A stretch of 64,000 nt of DNA from Phycisphaerae bacterium (GCA_016873295.1 VGXM01000009.1:1-64000); one strand, 5' to 3'. Positions 9,191 to 17,266 are shown, counted from the first letter of the stretch. The notes: generated from the sequence alone by a model not told the origin. Made by a program: numbers and translations.

Positions 9191-9689
9191 GATCCATCCC
9201 TCGTCCTACCGGCGGCACGGGCCGTCGGGTCACGCCACCGGCGGAATCTCTCCGGCCCGCGGCGCTGAACCGACCCCCGTGCCGCCCGACGTTTCTGCGG
9301 GCGCAGAAAAAGACGCCGCCCGACGGTGAGCCGGGCGGCGTGGGGCGACGAAGGCTTGGGTGGTGGGTGGGTGGTGGGAGACGCCCCCGTCGCCGAGTGG
9401 TCGTCCTGGAAAGCGTCCGGACCTCGCGAGAGGGCCGGACGCAAAGTGCCGAGCCTGACCCCGTCCCTGGGGTCTGCCTTGGCCGTCTCATCTGCGCGGA
9501 GGGATCAACCCCCACGCCTTCGACGGGTCCTGCACCGGCATCGCGTCCCTGCGAGACCGGCCGGCGCTGGGCAGTCGCCTTGGGGTCTCACGAACCAGTG
9601 CGGTCCGCTCGGTTGTCAACGCCCGCCCGCGTGTCTCCACGCGAAACGGACTCCCTCTCACCTCGCCCGGCGAGCACCGGTGGAGGCCG
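9191..9689 (-). ncRNA. Candidate transcribed non-coding region or long 3' UTR downstream of mraZ
   Basis: No protein gene is credible here. On the minus strand the region ends in a good intrinsic terminator (9305-9340), about 350 bases after the mraZ stop, so it should be transcribed. It contains strong internal hairpins: GCGTCCGG at 9413-9420 pairing with CCGGACGC at 9435-9442 around an inner CCTC/GAGG stem, and GACCCC/GGGGTC at 9457-9474. It could be a long mraZ 3' UTR or a separate small RNA. I looked for signatures of RNase P RNA, tmRNA, SRP RNA and 6S RNA and could not match any. On the plus side, 9191-9291 holds nothing recognisable. Confidence 0.4.
9305..9340 (-). terminator. Rho-independent terminator for the mraZ-side transcript
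   Basis: Read on the minus strand, the 9-base arm CGCCGCCCG (9340-9332) pairs with CGGGCGGCG (9323-9315) and is followed at once by TCTTTTTC. A second small hairpin (TTTCTGC/GCAGAAA, 9292-9309) lies just beyond. There is no T-run on the plus-strand side, so it serves leftward transcription. Confidence 0.75.
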
Positions 9690-10151
9690 TCACGTCCCGG
9701 GCGGGCGACGCGCCTCGAAGCGCTCCGCCAACTGCCCGAGCCGCTGGAACCGTTCGAGCCGCTGGGCCTCCCACGACCCCCGGTCCCGAACCTCCAGCCG
9801 ATTCCTGGCCCCGACGACCACCACGTCCGTGCCCAACCGGGCCAGCGCGAGATGGTCGCGGGGAATGATCACGCGACCGTTCGTGTCCATCTCCAACTGC
9901 TCGAACAGGCTGAACATCGCCACGTCCAGCGAGGCCCGGTCCGCGTCCGGCGTCAGCGAGTCCGGGCCCGCGTCCGCCAGCCGCTCGAACCGCGACGCCG
10001 GGTACAGTCTCAAGTACCCCTCCGGCCAGGGCATGCAGAACCAGGTCGGCGGCTCCCCGGCCTGTTCGAGTAGAGTCCGGTACTTGGCAGGGATCGCCAG
10101 CCGGCTCTTGCCGTCGATCGTGGCATCGGCCTGGCCGGTGAACAGGAGCAT
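9690..10151 (-). CDS. mraZ: Transcriptional regulator MraZ
   Basis: A 153-residue MraZ with two SpoVT/AbrB-type half-domains. The first begins FTGQADATIDGKSRLAIPAK and the second includes LEMDTNGRVIIPRDHL, both with the conserved (D/N)xKGR-like and IP motifs. In most bacteria MraZ heads the division and cell-wall cluster and represses it. Here no rsmH, ftsL, ftsI, mur or ftsZ gene is next to it, as expected if the organism is a planctomycete lacking classical FtsZ division. The start has a GGGGAGAG ribosome site, and the promoter upstream contains a perfect spaced MraZ box pair, so the gene is probably autorepressed. Confidence 0.93.
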   Translation of the reverse strand: MLLFTGQADATIDGKSRLAIPAKYRTLLEQAGEPPTWFCMPWPEGYLRLYPASRFERLADAGPDSLTPDADRASLDVAMFSLFEQLEMDTNGRVIIPRDHLALARLGTDVVVVGARNRLEVRDRGSWEAQRLERFQRLGQLAERFEARRPPGT

Positions 10152-10180
10152 GGGCTGGCTCTCCCCGCGTCATCGGCGGG

Positions 10181-10209
10181 ATTATGCCCCACCTTGCCCC
10201 ACTTTGCAA
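10181..10209 (-). promoter_or_regulatory. mraZ promoter with MraZ operator in the spacer
   Basis: On the minus strand TTGCAA (10209-10204) and CATAAT (10186-10181) are separated by exactly 17 bases. The spacer contains two GTGGG boxes five bases apart (10202-10198 and 10192-10188), the known MraZ operator arrangement GTGGG-N5-GTGGG. Binding there would block RNA polymerase. The 5' leader would be only about 20-25 nt. Confidence 0.85.
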
Positions 10210-10408
10210 CACCCGAGGCCCTCGGGGGAACCGATAAGCCGCGAGCGGCGTAGGGCTTGATCGTCGGAACCCCTGCATTCGTCAGGGTTTGCAATCGCAT
10301 CAGCGTCGTGTGCGTTTTTCTTTTCGGCCCTCCGTCTTCCGCCCGTTCGAGGGTGGTCCGTTTGTGGAAAACCGGTGGACACTCTCGTGGGCTGAGTGAA
10401 TCAGACGC
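10210..10408. other. Divergent intergenic region between mraZ and the flavin-reductase-like gene
   Basis: About 200 bases, less GC-rich than the surroundings, with a T-rich patch (GTTTTTCTTTTC near 10314). It presumably holds the rightward promoter for the gene at 10409. I cannot pick a clear -35/-10 pair for that direction. Confidence 0.4.
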
Positions 10409-11017
10409 ATGCCTCGGTCGATGGACAGCGCGGTGTTTGCAGGGCTCGTTCCAGAACCCCGTCAGGTGGCGGCGGCTCGCGAAGCGCTCCTGCGCCTCCC
10501 GCAGCCCACGTACCTGATGAGCGCGCAGTTCGACGGCAAGCGCGCCGGCCTCTTCGTCCGCTCGCTCCAGGTCGTCGCCGACGAGCCCCTCCTCCTGGCC
10601 GTCGCCGTGCGCAAGGGGCACCCCATCGACCCGATCATCCGGGACGCCCACGCGTTCGGCGTGGGGGTTGTCGACCCGGGCGACCGGCTCCTGGCCTGCA
10701 AGTTCGGCGCCCAGGCGCCGGTGCCGGCCCTCGAAGAGTCGCCCGAAACCGCGGTCCACCCCGATCCCTTCGATTGCCTCCCGGTCGAGTCGCTGGTCAC
10801 CGGCGCGCCCATCGTCCGCCGCTGCCCCGTCGCCTTCGACTGCATCGTCGTGCGCCACCTCGACCTCGAGGCCGACCACGAGATCTTCGTGGGACAGGTC
10901 TACGCGGGGCGGATCTTCAGCGAGCCCAAGGCGTCGCTGTTCCTGCCCGAGGCGCTGCGGCGCGCGGCGTCGCCCGACGCCGGCGCACGCGCCGCGTCGA
11001 TCTCGCGCCTCTCCTGA
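10409..11017 (+). CDS. Flavin reductase-like (FMN-binding split-barrel) protein
   Basis: A 202-residue protein that fits the flavin-reductase/FMN-binding split-barrel family. The N-terminal part has the typical pattern TYLMSAQFDGKRAGLFVRSLQ in residues about 30-50 and VDPGDRLLACKFGA around 90, and the C-terminal part has the strand RRCPVAFDCIVVRHLDLEADHEIFVGQV. Family members bind FMN and reduce it or use it in small redox reactions. The start could be ATG 10409 or ATG 10421. Its stop (TGA, 11015-11017) abuts the stop of the convergent glycosyltransferase, so the two transcripts must read into each other or share a terminator. Confidence 0.75.
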   Translation: MPRSMDSAVFAGLVPEPRQVAAAREALLRLPQPTYLMSAQFDGKRAGLFVRSLQVVADEPLLLAVAVRKGHPIDPIIRDAHAFGVGVVDPGDRLLACKFGAQAPVPALEESPETAVHPDPFDCLPVESLVTGAPIVRRCPVAFDCIVVRHLDLEADHEIFVGQVYAGRIFSEPKASLFLPEALRRAASPDAGARAASISRLS

Positions 11018-12187
11018 TCAGCCGGCCCGCCCCAGCAGGCCCCCGATCGCCGCGAGCATGCGGCCCTCGAACGTCCCCTCGTCGAACTGCCCCGCATGCC
11101 CCCGGCAGGCCGACGCCACCGCGGGGTCGGAGGGATCGGGGCACGCCCGGGCCGCGGCGACCACGGACTGGGCGTCGGGCGACGCGAAGAAGGCCCCGGT
11201 GACGCCCGGGCACACCGTGTCGAGCGCGCCGCCCTCGCCGCGGGCCACCACCGGCAGCCCGCACGCCTGCGCCTCCACCGCGACGATGCCGAAGTCCTCG
11301 ACCTGCGGGAAGACGAGCAGCCGTGCCCGCCGGTAGAGGTCGCGCAGGCGCTCGTCGCTCACGCGCCCGAGCCATTCCACTCCGCTCCCCGCGCGCCGGG
11401 CCAGCGCCCGGCGCATGCTCCCGGCGCCCGCGATGACCAGGCGCGCCCCCGCGAGCCGGGCGGCGTCGATCGCCAGGTCCACCCGCTTGTAGGGCTCAAG
11501 GGCCGACACCACCAGCCAGAACCCCTCGCGCCTCGCGCCCGCGTCGGGCGTGAAGAACCCGGTCCGCACCGGCGGGTGCACCACCTCGGCGTGCCGCCCG
11601 TAGCAGCGTTCGACCTCGCCGGCGACGTGGCGCGAGTTGGCGACGAACGCCGTGACGTGCGCCGCCGTCGCCCGGTCCCACTCGCGGAACCGCCCGCCCA
11701 TCACGGCAAGCCCCAGCGCCCGCGGCGATCCGTCGCGCGTGTAGTCCTCGCGCCGCCCCCAGACGTACCGCGCCGGCGCGTGGCAGTAGCACAGGTGCGG
11801 CACGCCGGGGGGCGGTCGCAGGCCCTTGATCGCCGCCGAGCTGGTCGAGATCACCAGGTCGATCGGGGCCCGGGCGTGCGCCCGGGCCAGCCGGCGCGAC
11901 AGATCGGCGACGCCCCACGGGTACAGCGGCAGCAGCCAGCGCCGCAGCCGCGTCGCCCCCGGCAGCGACCCCAGCGTCGAGCGCACGTGCGCCACCCGGT
12001 CGATCGCGGGCGTCAGCCCCCGCCCGTCGTCGAACATCGTGTACAGCCCGTCAAGGTCGAACCGCTCCGCGCCGAGGGCGGCGATGCGATCGAGCACGGC
12101 CTCGCCGCCCCGCAGCCCGCACAGCCAGTCGTGCGCGAGCGCGACGCGGGGTCGGCGGGGCCTGTCGCTTCGGGCGGGATCTACCAT
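11018..12187 (-). CDS. Glycosyltransferase family 4-type protein
   Basis: A 389-residue GT-B glycosyltransferase. The N-terminal Rossmann-like half begins RVALAHDWLCGLRGGEAVLD, the usual opening of mannosyl-type GT4 enzymes. The C-terminal half has VVSALEPYKRVDLAI (about 226-240), GAGSMRRALARRA, the acceptor/nucleotide loop FPQVEDFGIVAVEAQACG (about 293-310) with the EX7E glutamates, and PVVARGEGGALDTV. It probably adds a sugar to a lipid-linked or surface glycan at the cytoplasmic face. The ATG at 12187 is the only possible start close to the conserved opening. The divergent amidohydrolase begins only 6 bases away. Confidence 0.88.
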   Translation of the reverse strand: MVDPARSDRPRRPRVALAHDWLCGLRGGEAVLDRIAALGAERFDLDGLYTMFDDGRGLTPAIDRVAHVRSTLGSLPGATRLRRWLLPLYPWGVADLSRRLARAHARAPIDLVISTSSAAIKGLRPPPGVPHLCYCHAPARYVWGRREDYTRDGSPRALGLAVMGGRFREWDRATAAHVTAFVANSRHVAGEVERCYGRHAEVVHPPVRTGFFTPDAGARREGFWLVVSALEPYKRVDLAIDAARLAGARLVIAGAGSMRRALARRAGSGVEWLGRVSDERLRDLYRRARLLVFPQVEDFGIVAVEAQACGLPVVARGEGGALDTVCPGVTGAFFASPDAQSVVAAARACPDPSDPAVASACRGHAGQFDEGTFEGRMLAAIGGLLGRAG

Positions 12188-12193
12188 CGACCG

Positions 12194-13357
12194 ATGTCTG
12201 TCGGAACAGGTGTGGGCAATCCGGCCCCCGGGTTCACCCGCGGCACGGGCCCGCGGGGCCCCTCCCAGGACAACCTCGCGGCCCTCGATTATCGCACCGA
12301 GGCCGCGGCCTTCCTCGCCCCGCCCGCCGGCGGCGTCATCGACGCCCACGCCCACCTCATGGGCGCCCAGGCCCCCCGCCTCTACGCACGGGCCGCGGCC
12401 CTCTTCGGCGTCACCCTCACCTACACCATGACCCAGTTGCACATGGTCGAGCCGGTGCACGAGGCCCTGGGCGACGCCGTCCGCTTCATCGCCTTCCCGA
12501 CCTGGGCCGACCCCAACCCCGGCGTGACCCACCGCGAGGGGTACCTGCGCGTGATCGAGGAGTTCCGCCGCCGGCACGCCAGTCGCGTGCTCAAGGTCTG
12601 GGCCGCCCCGCGCCTGCGCGAGCTGATCCCGGACGGGGCCGACTGCTGGGACGTGGAGTCGCCCTGGCGCGTGCGGGCCTGCGAGCTGGGGCGCGACCTG
12701 GGCATGATGTACCTCGTGCACGTGGCCGACCCCGACACCTGGTTCGCGACCAAGTACGCCGACCGGGCCCGCTTCGGCGCCAAGCCCGACGCCTACGCCG
12801 GGCTGGAGCGAATGCTCGACCGCTTCGAGGCCCCGTGGATCGCGGCCCACATGGGGGGCTGGCCCGAGGACCTGGAGAGGCTCGACGGGCTGCTCTCGCG
12901 CCACCCCAACCTGCACCTGGACGTCTCCGCCGCCCGTTGGATGGTGCGCGAACTGTCGCGCCACCCGGCGGCGCCGGGCAAGCCCGACTTCCGCTCCTTC
13001 TGCCTCCGGTGGAAGGACCGGCTCGTCTTCGGCACCGACATCGTGGCCATGGACGACCACCTGAGCCCGCGCAAGGCCAACCCGCGCTCGATCAAGGCCG
13101 ACCAGGCCAGCGACCCCGACGCCGCCTTCGAGCTCTACGCCAGCCGGTTCTGGGCCCTGCGGGCCCTCCTCGAAAGCGCGTTCGACGCCCCCTCCCCCAT
13201 CAGCGACCCGGACCTGGCGATGGTCGATCCCGCCCGCTTCGACGCGAACTCGTCGCCCCGCCTCCGTGGCGCGGCCCTGCCCCACGACGTCCTGCACGCG
13301 ATCTACCGCGGCAACGCCCAACGCGTCCTGCTCGGATGGGAACGCGACCATCCCTGA
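12194..13357 (+). CDS. Amidohydrolase-family (TIM-barrel) metal-dependent hydrolase
   Basis: A 387-residue protein of the amidohydrolase-2/TatD-like superfamily. The first metal motif IDAHAHLMG is at about residues 52-60. Later ligands are suggested by the histidine of YLVHVADP, the AAHMGGWPEDLERL motif near 217 and the terminal aspartate motif VFGTDIVAMDD near 280. Such enzymes hydrolyse or decarboxylate small substrates; the exact one cannot be read. The ATG at 12194 or a GTG at 12212 are the only reasonable starts. The gene is divergent from the glycosyltransferase with a 6-base gap, so its promoter must lie inside that gene. Confidence 0.78.
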   Translation: MSVGTGVGNPAPGFTRGTGPRGPSQDNLAALDYRTEAAAFLAPPAGGVIDAHAHLMGAQAPRLYARAAALFGVTLTYTMTQLHMVEPVHEALGDAVRFIAFPTWADPNPGVTHREGYLRVIEEFRRRHASRVLKVWAAPRLRELIPDGADCWDVESPWRVRACELGRDLGMMYLVHVADPDTWFATKYADRARFGAKPDAYAGLERMLDRFEAPWIAAHMGGWPEDLERLDGLLSRHPNLHLDVSAARWMVRELSRHPAAPGKPDFRSFCLRWKDRLVFGTDIVAMDDHLSPRKANPRSIKADQASDPDAAFELYASRFWALRALLESAFDAPSPISDPDLAMVDPARFDANSSPRLRGAALPHDVLHAIYRGNAQRVLLGWERDHP

Positions 13358-13360
13358 CGC

Positions 13361-13999
13361 TCAGGGCGTCGCGGCGCGCGCGGTCGCGACCAGGTCGCGG
13401 AAGCGCCGCGCGAGCAGGTCCGCCGAGGGCTTGTCCAGCCGCGCCAGGAACGATCCCGAGAACTCCGTCGGTCCCAGCAAGTCGACGAACCCACCGGTGC
13501 GCGCAAGCAGACGCATCGTCGCCCGGTCCACCGACCCGCCGAAGCTCGAGTCGCCCGGCGAGCCCCGCGTGAACATGAACCCGCCCCCGCCGTACACCCC
13601 CACCTGTCCGCGCGCGATGACCACGTGCCGGATGACGGCCGTGACCGCGGTCTTCTCGATCGGCGTCGAGCCGGCCCGCGGAACGAGGAACATGTTCAGG
13701 TGCACGAGCTGCCCCGAGACGCCCGACAGGTCGTTGCGGGGATCGAGCTCGTCCGGGTGCAGGTCCGTCAGGTAGATGTCGGCGGTCTGCGAATCGGGGG
13801 CGTGGTACACCAGCGTCGCCAGCGCGGGCTTGAGGATCCGCGCCGTCTCGCCCCGCTGAACCGTGCCGGGCGCCGACTCCATGCGCACGGACCCGCCCAC
13901 GCCCCCGCACCCCCCCACCGACAGCGCCGCCACGGTGGGGCCGAGGCAACAGGCGAGGACGGCGAGCCGGGCGAGCATGGGGGGACGGATTCGCGCCAT
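13361..13999 (-). CDS. Lipoprotein of unknown function
   Basis: A 212-residue protein with a lipoprotein signal: basic start (ARIRPPMLAR), hydrophobic stretch (LAVLACCLGPTVAALSV) and lipobox VGGC with the acceptor cysteine at about residue 31. The mature part has no family I know. It contains TADIYLTDLHPDELDPRNDLSG, a strand-rich centre with VIRHVVIARGQVGVYGGGGFMF and a helical end (LARLDKPSADLLARRFRDLV). It is likely tethered to a membrane in the periplasm. It converges on the amidohydrolase with a 3-base gap and has its own 5' region (14000-14158) opposite the next gene. Confidence 0.7.
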   Translation of the reverse strand: MARIRPPMLARLAVLACCLGPTVAALSVGGCGGVGGSVRMESAPGTVQRGETARILKPALATLVYHAPDSQTADIYLTDLHPDELDPRNDLSGVSGQLVHLNMFLVPRAGSTPIEKTAVTAVIRHVVIARGQVGVYGGGGFMFTRGSPGDSSFGGSVDRATMRLLARTGGFVDLLGPTEFSGSFLARLDKPSADLLARRFRDLVATARAATP

Positions 14000-14158
14000 G
14001 GAGGCGGACACGATACCCGGGGTCCGCCTTCGGCACCTCCCGCCGATATTCGGACTCTGTACGGTGAAACCGCGACCGGGGCCGCCGGTATCAATTGGGA
14101 GATGCCCCGAGTTCCCGGGGTCGGTCGATAGGATGCTCCGGGCACGAGCGAGGTGGCC

Positions 14159-15202
14159 ATGGCGATGCGAGCCAACTGGAGGGCGGTGGTTTCGGCGATG
14201 ACGCTGCTCGCCGGCGTCGGGGCGGCCCGCACGCCGGATCCGCCGCGGCACGCCCACCAGAGCGTGCGCACCTGCACCACCCTCGTGCGCATGCCGACGG
14301 CCACGCCCCAGCACCTGCCCATGTCCATCTCGCGCCTCGACCCGACCACCTTCGGCGTGCGCCTCGACCCGTCGCGCATGGGCGTGAGGCTGGACCCCAA
14401 CCGCATGGGCGTCCGCCTCAACCGCCAACTCCGCAGCGACGCGCCCATGCCGAGCGAGCGCCCTGGGCCCATCGCGGAGCCCCGGTCCCGCCCGGACGAC
14501 CCCGGGCGTGGCAAGGCGCGCCCGCCCCTGGGCCGAATCAAGGGCCCCGTCACGCGCGACACCTTCGGGCGCGTCGCGGGCGACCTGCGCCGATCGGGCG
14601 GATGCGCGGGCGGGGCGTGCGGTTCGGCGACGGGCTCGACGGGATCGGCGGCGCTGCACGAGGCGGCGGCGGGCATCGATCCGAGGCTCGAGGCGCCGGA
14701 GGCGATCCCCGTGAACGAGCGGGCGGGCCTCTCGCCGAGGGCCCTCAGCGCCCTGTGCGCCTCCGAGCGCGACTGGGCCGGGGCGGTGTCGGCCCTGGCG
14801 GCCCACCTCGAGGGCGAGCCCGAGGACTTCGAGTCGGCGCGGCACCTGGCGGTGCTGCTGGTGCTCGCGGGCGATGCGCCCGGCGCCGCGGGCGTCATGC
14901 ACATGGCCCACGCGGCCGACCCCGCGCTGGCCCAGCACCCGATCGACCTTGGCGACCTCGGGATCGACACCTCCGCGGCGCAGGACCTGACAAGGGCGGC
15001 GCTGAGGTCGGCGGAACGCGAACGCACGCCCGCGGCGTACCTGCTGGCCGCGGTCGTGTCGCAGGCCCGCGGCAACTGCATGGCCCTGCGGCGGTTCCTC
15101 GACCGGGGCGAACGGGCCGGGCTCAACGCCATCGTCGCCGCCTCGTTCGCGCCCGGGGGCGATCATCCCGTCGCCGCCGCGGACCGCGCCGACCGCCGAT
15201 AA
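14159..15202 (+). CDS. Exported protein with LDP-x-x-x-GVR repeats and a TPR-like C-terminal half
   Basis: About 347 residues; starts at ATG 14159 or 14165. An N-terminal hydrophobic segment (VVSAMTLLAGVGAA) looks like a signal peptide. Residues about 58-90 contain a 9-residue repeat, LDPTTFGVR, LDPSRMGVR, LDPNRMGVR, then LNRQ. A Pro/Arg-rich low-complexity stretch follows. The last about 150 residues are helical and TPR-like (WAGAVSALAAHLEGEPEDF, ARHLAVLLVLAGDAPGAAGV). This C-terminal half is clearly related to that of the next gene, so the two are tandem paralogues. Function is unknown; a periplasmic scaffold is possible. Confidence 0.65.
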   Translation: MAMRANWRAVVSAMTLLAGVGAARTPDPPRHAHQSVRTCTTLVRMPTATPQHLPMSISRLDPTTFGVRLDPSRMGVRLDPNRMGVRLNRQLRSDAPMPSERPGPIAEPRSRPDDPGRGKARPPLGRIKGPVTRDTFGRVAGDLRRSGGCAGGACGSATGSTGSAALHEAAAGIDPRLEAPEAIPVNERAGLSPRALSALCASERDWAGAVSALAAHLEGEPEDFESARHLAVLLVLAGDAPGAAGVMHMAHAADPALAQHPIDLGDLGIDTSAAQDLTRAALRSAERERTPAAYLLAAVVSQARGNCMALRRFLDRGERAGLNAIVAASFAPGGDHPVAAADRADRR

Positions 15203-15349
15203 CCGACCGATCGGATGCCGAATCCGCCCGCCGCGGCCTGGCGGGGCCGGATTGTCACGCGGCGTTCGTAACAGCCGCACCGGGCCCGGGTCCGTGCGTA
15301 GCTTCTAAGGGCCGGAGGGGGCGCGGGCCCGGGCAAGGAAGGACGAGCC

Positions 15350-16315
15350 ATGACGAGCGTGCGGACATTCATGGGCATGGCGGGGCTGGCGGTGGCGGCC
15401 GCGGCGGCGCCGGCGCAGCACGCGATCGACTTCGGCTCGCGGGCCGTGGACGGCACGCGCGCCTTCACGACGCACCGGATGGACTCGTGCGAGCCCGTGC
15501 GGCGTGATTCCGGGTTCCACGTGACCAGCCACGGGCTCCGCGGCAGCGCGTCGTTCTACGGCTCCAGGAGCCGCCTGAACATCGGCCTCAACACGGGGAT
15601 CTGCGACAGCCTGCTCTACCCGCGGTGCTCGACGCGGACGTCGTACGTGTGCCACCCGGTGGGGTGCGGGTGCGGCGTGTGCCGACCCGTGCATCGAAGG
15701 CCGGTCGTGGTCTGCGACGATCCGTGGCCCGTGTACTCGACGTCGTACGCGTCGATCGTGACGGCGCCCGTGGTGACGCAGCCCGTGATCTACTCGCCCC
15801 CGGCGGTGGTGGTGCAGCCGGTGCAGGTCGCCGCGCCCCAACCGCCCGCCCCCGTGCCCGTCGACCCCACCACGCCCCTCGAGGCCGGGAAGGACGCCCT
15901 CCGCCGCGGCAACGCCGACCGCGCCGTCCGCTCGCTCAAGGAGCACCTGCGCGACCCGGCCCACGACCGCGACGGCGACTCGCAGCGGCTGCTGGCGCTC
16001 GCGCTCCTCAGCGCCAACCGCGCCGACGAGGCGGCCCTGATGATCCGCAAGGCCTACCGCACCGACGTGGGCCTGGTCGAACTGCCCTTCGACCCCGACC
16101 TCCTCGGCGACGACGACCGCAGGATCCGGGCCCTGACGGTGCGGGCGGTGGAGTTCGCCAACCGCGAGCGATCGGCCGAGGCGTGGCTCATGGTCGCGGT
16201 GCTCTTGCACGCCCAGGACCGCATCCCCCTGGCCCGGACGGTGGTGGAGCGGGCCATCGAGGCGGGCCTGGAGCGCCAGATCGGCGACCCGATGCTGGAC
16301 GCGCTGGGGCGGTAG
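15350..16315 (+). CDS. Exported Cys/Pro-rich protein with TPR-like C-terminal half
   Basis: A 321-residue protein with a signal peptide (MTSVRTFMGMAGLAVAAAAA, probably cleaved after APA). Residues about 60-120 are rich in Ser, Tyr and Cys and include the cluster CHPVGCGCGVCRPVH. A Val/Pro-rich linker follows (residues 135-180). From about 183 there is a helical TPR-like domain (ALRRGNADRAVRSLKEHL, RLLALALLSANRADEAALM). This last part matches the preceding gene's C-terminal half in order and spacing. A ribosome site AAGGAAGGA precedes the ATG. Function unknown. A palindromic element begins about 20 bases after its stop. Confidence 0.7.
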   Translation: MTSVRTFMGMAGLAVAAAAAPAQHAIDFGSRAVDGTRAFTTHRMDSCEPVRRDSGFHVTSHGLRGSASFYGSRSRLNIGLNTGICDSLLYPRCSTRTSYVCHPVGCGCGVCRPVHRRPVVVCDDPWPVYSTSYASIVTAPVVTQPVIYSPPAVVVQPVQVAAPQPPAPVPVDPTTPLEAGKDALRRGNADRAVRSLKEHLRDPAHDRDGDSQRLLALALLSANRADEAALMIRKAYRTDVGLVELPFDPDLLGDDDRRIRALTVRAVEFANRERSAEAWLMVAVLLHAQDRIPLARTVVERAIEAGLERQIGDPMLDALGR

Positions 16316-16337
16316 GCCCGATCGGACCTGGTGGCGT

Positions 16338-17098
16338 GAGTCGGAAGAACGCGCCCAAAGGCGCCGGCGGGCGCTGCGGCCGCCACGGGCGATCCGCCCG
16401 GCGGTCGCCCGTGCCGCCTTGCTCCCGACACCCGACCCGCACGGGTCATCGGGCGAAGCGCCCGATGACCCGTGACAGGAGACCTGCTCATAGATGGCAC
16501 TCGACCACCGTGCCACGACTGTTCGGCTCGGCGAACAGTCGTGCTCTCCCCGCCGGCACGACTGTGCCCCGAGCGGCACGACTGTGCCCCGCCGGCACGA
16601 CTGTGCCCAGAGCGGCACAGTCGTGGCACGCGACCACCGTGCCACGACTGTTCGGCTCGGCGAACAGTCGTGCTCTCCCCGCCGGCACGACTGTGCCCAG
16701 AGCGGCACAGTCGTGGCACGCGACCACCGTGCCACGACTGTTCGGCTCGGCGAACAGTCGTGCTCTTCCCGCCGGCACGACTGTGCCCCGCCGGCACGAC
16801 TGTGCCCAGAGCGGCACAGTCGTGGCACGCGACCACCGTGCCACGACTGTTCGGCTCGGCGAACAGTCGTGCTCTCCCCGCCGGCACGACTGTGCCCCGA
16901 GCGGCACGACTGTGCCCCGCCGGCACGACTGTGCCCCGAGCGGCACAGTCGTGGCACGCGACCACCGTGCCACGACTGTTCGGCTCGGCGAACAGTCGTG
17001 CTCTTCCCGTCGGCACGACTGTGCCCCGCCGGCACGACTGTGCCCAGAGCGGCACAGTCGTGGCACCCGGGACGTATCCGTCCGCGGACTTCCGACAC
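16338..17098. repeat. Composite palindromic element 1 with five nested hairpin units
   Basis: The element is bounded by short inverted repeats: GAGTCGGAAG (16338-16347) and CTTCCGACAC (17089-17098). Inside are an imperfect hairpin (16383-16412), a perfect hairpin with two 16-base arms CACGGGTCATCGGGCG and a 3-base loop (16440-16474), then five tandem units at 16510-16629, 16639-16719, 16729-16828, 16838-16957 and 16967-17066. The units are separated by the same 9-base spacer (GCGACCACC). Each unit runs from GTGCCACGACTGT to its reverse complement. Each contains a hairpin with 12-base arms (CACGACTGTTCG, loop GCTCGG) and 3, 1, 2, 3 and 2 copies respectively of a roughly 20-base subunit with CACGACTGT. 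No gene is credible here although several frames stay open. Confidence 0.9.
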
Positions 17099-17266
17099 AC
17101 GCCGCGAGCTCGCCATGCCGGCCGACCGCCGGTGGGCGTGGCTCGGGGTGAGGCCGCGGCCTATCCTTGCCTCCCCCAGCCGGGCGTCCGGCCGGGCACA
17201 ACCGAGAACCGCAAGCACTACCGGGTCCGCCGCCCCGATTGGCCGGGGCGGACGATGGGGCCGGGT

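Noticed and set aside
9341-9689. RNase P RNA, tmRNA, SRP RNA or 6S RNA
   Set aside because: A few short words (GGAAAG..TCCGGAC, CCAAGGCAGA) recall these RNAs, but the other conserved blocks and their order are missing.
10310-10375. DnaA boxes or a replication origin (TTTGTGGAAAAC)
   Set aside because: Only one poor match is present, with no cluster of boxes, AT-rich unwinding element or dnaA/dnaN gene nearby.
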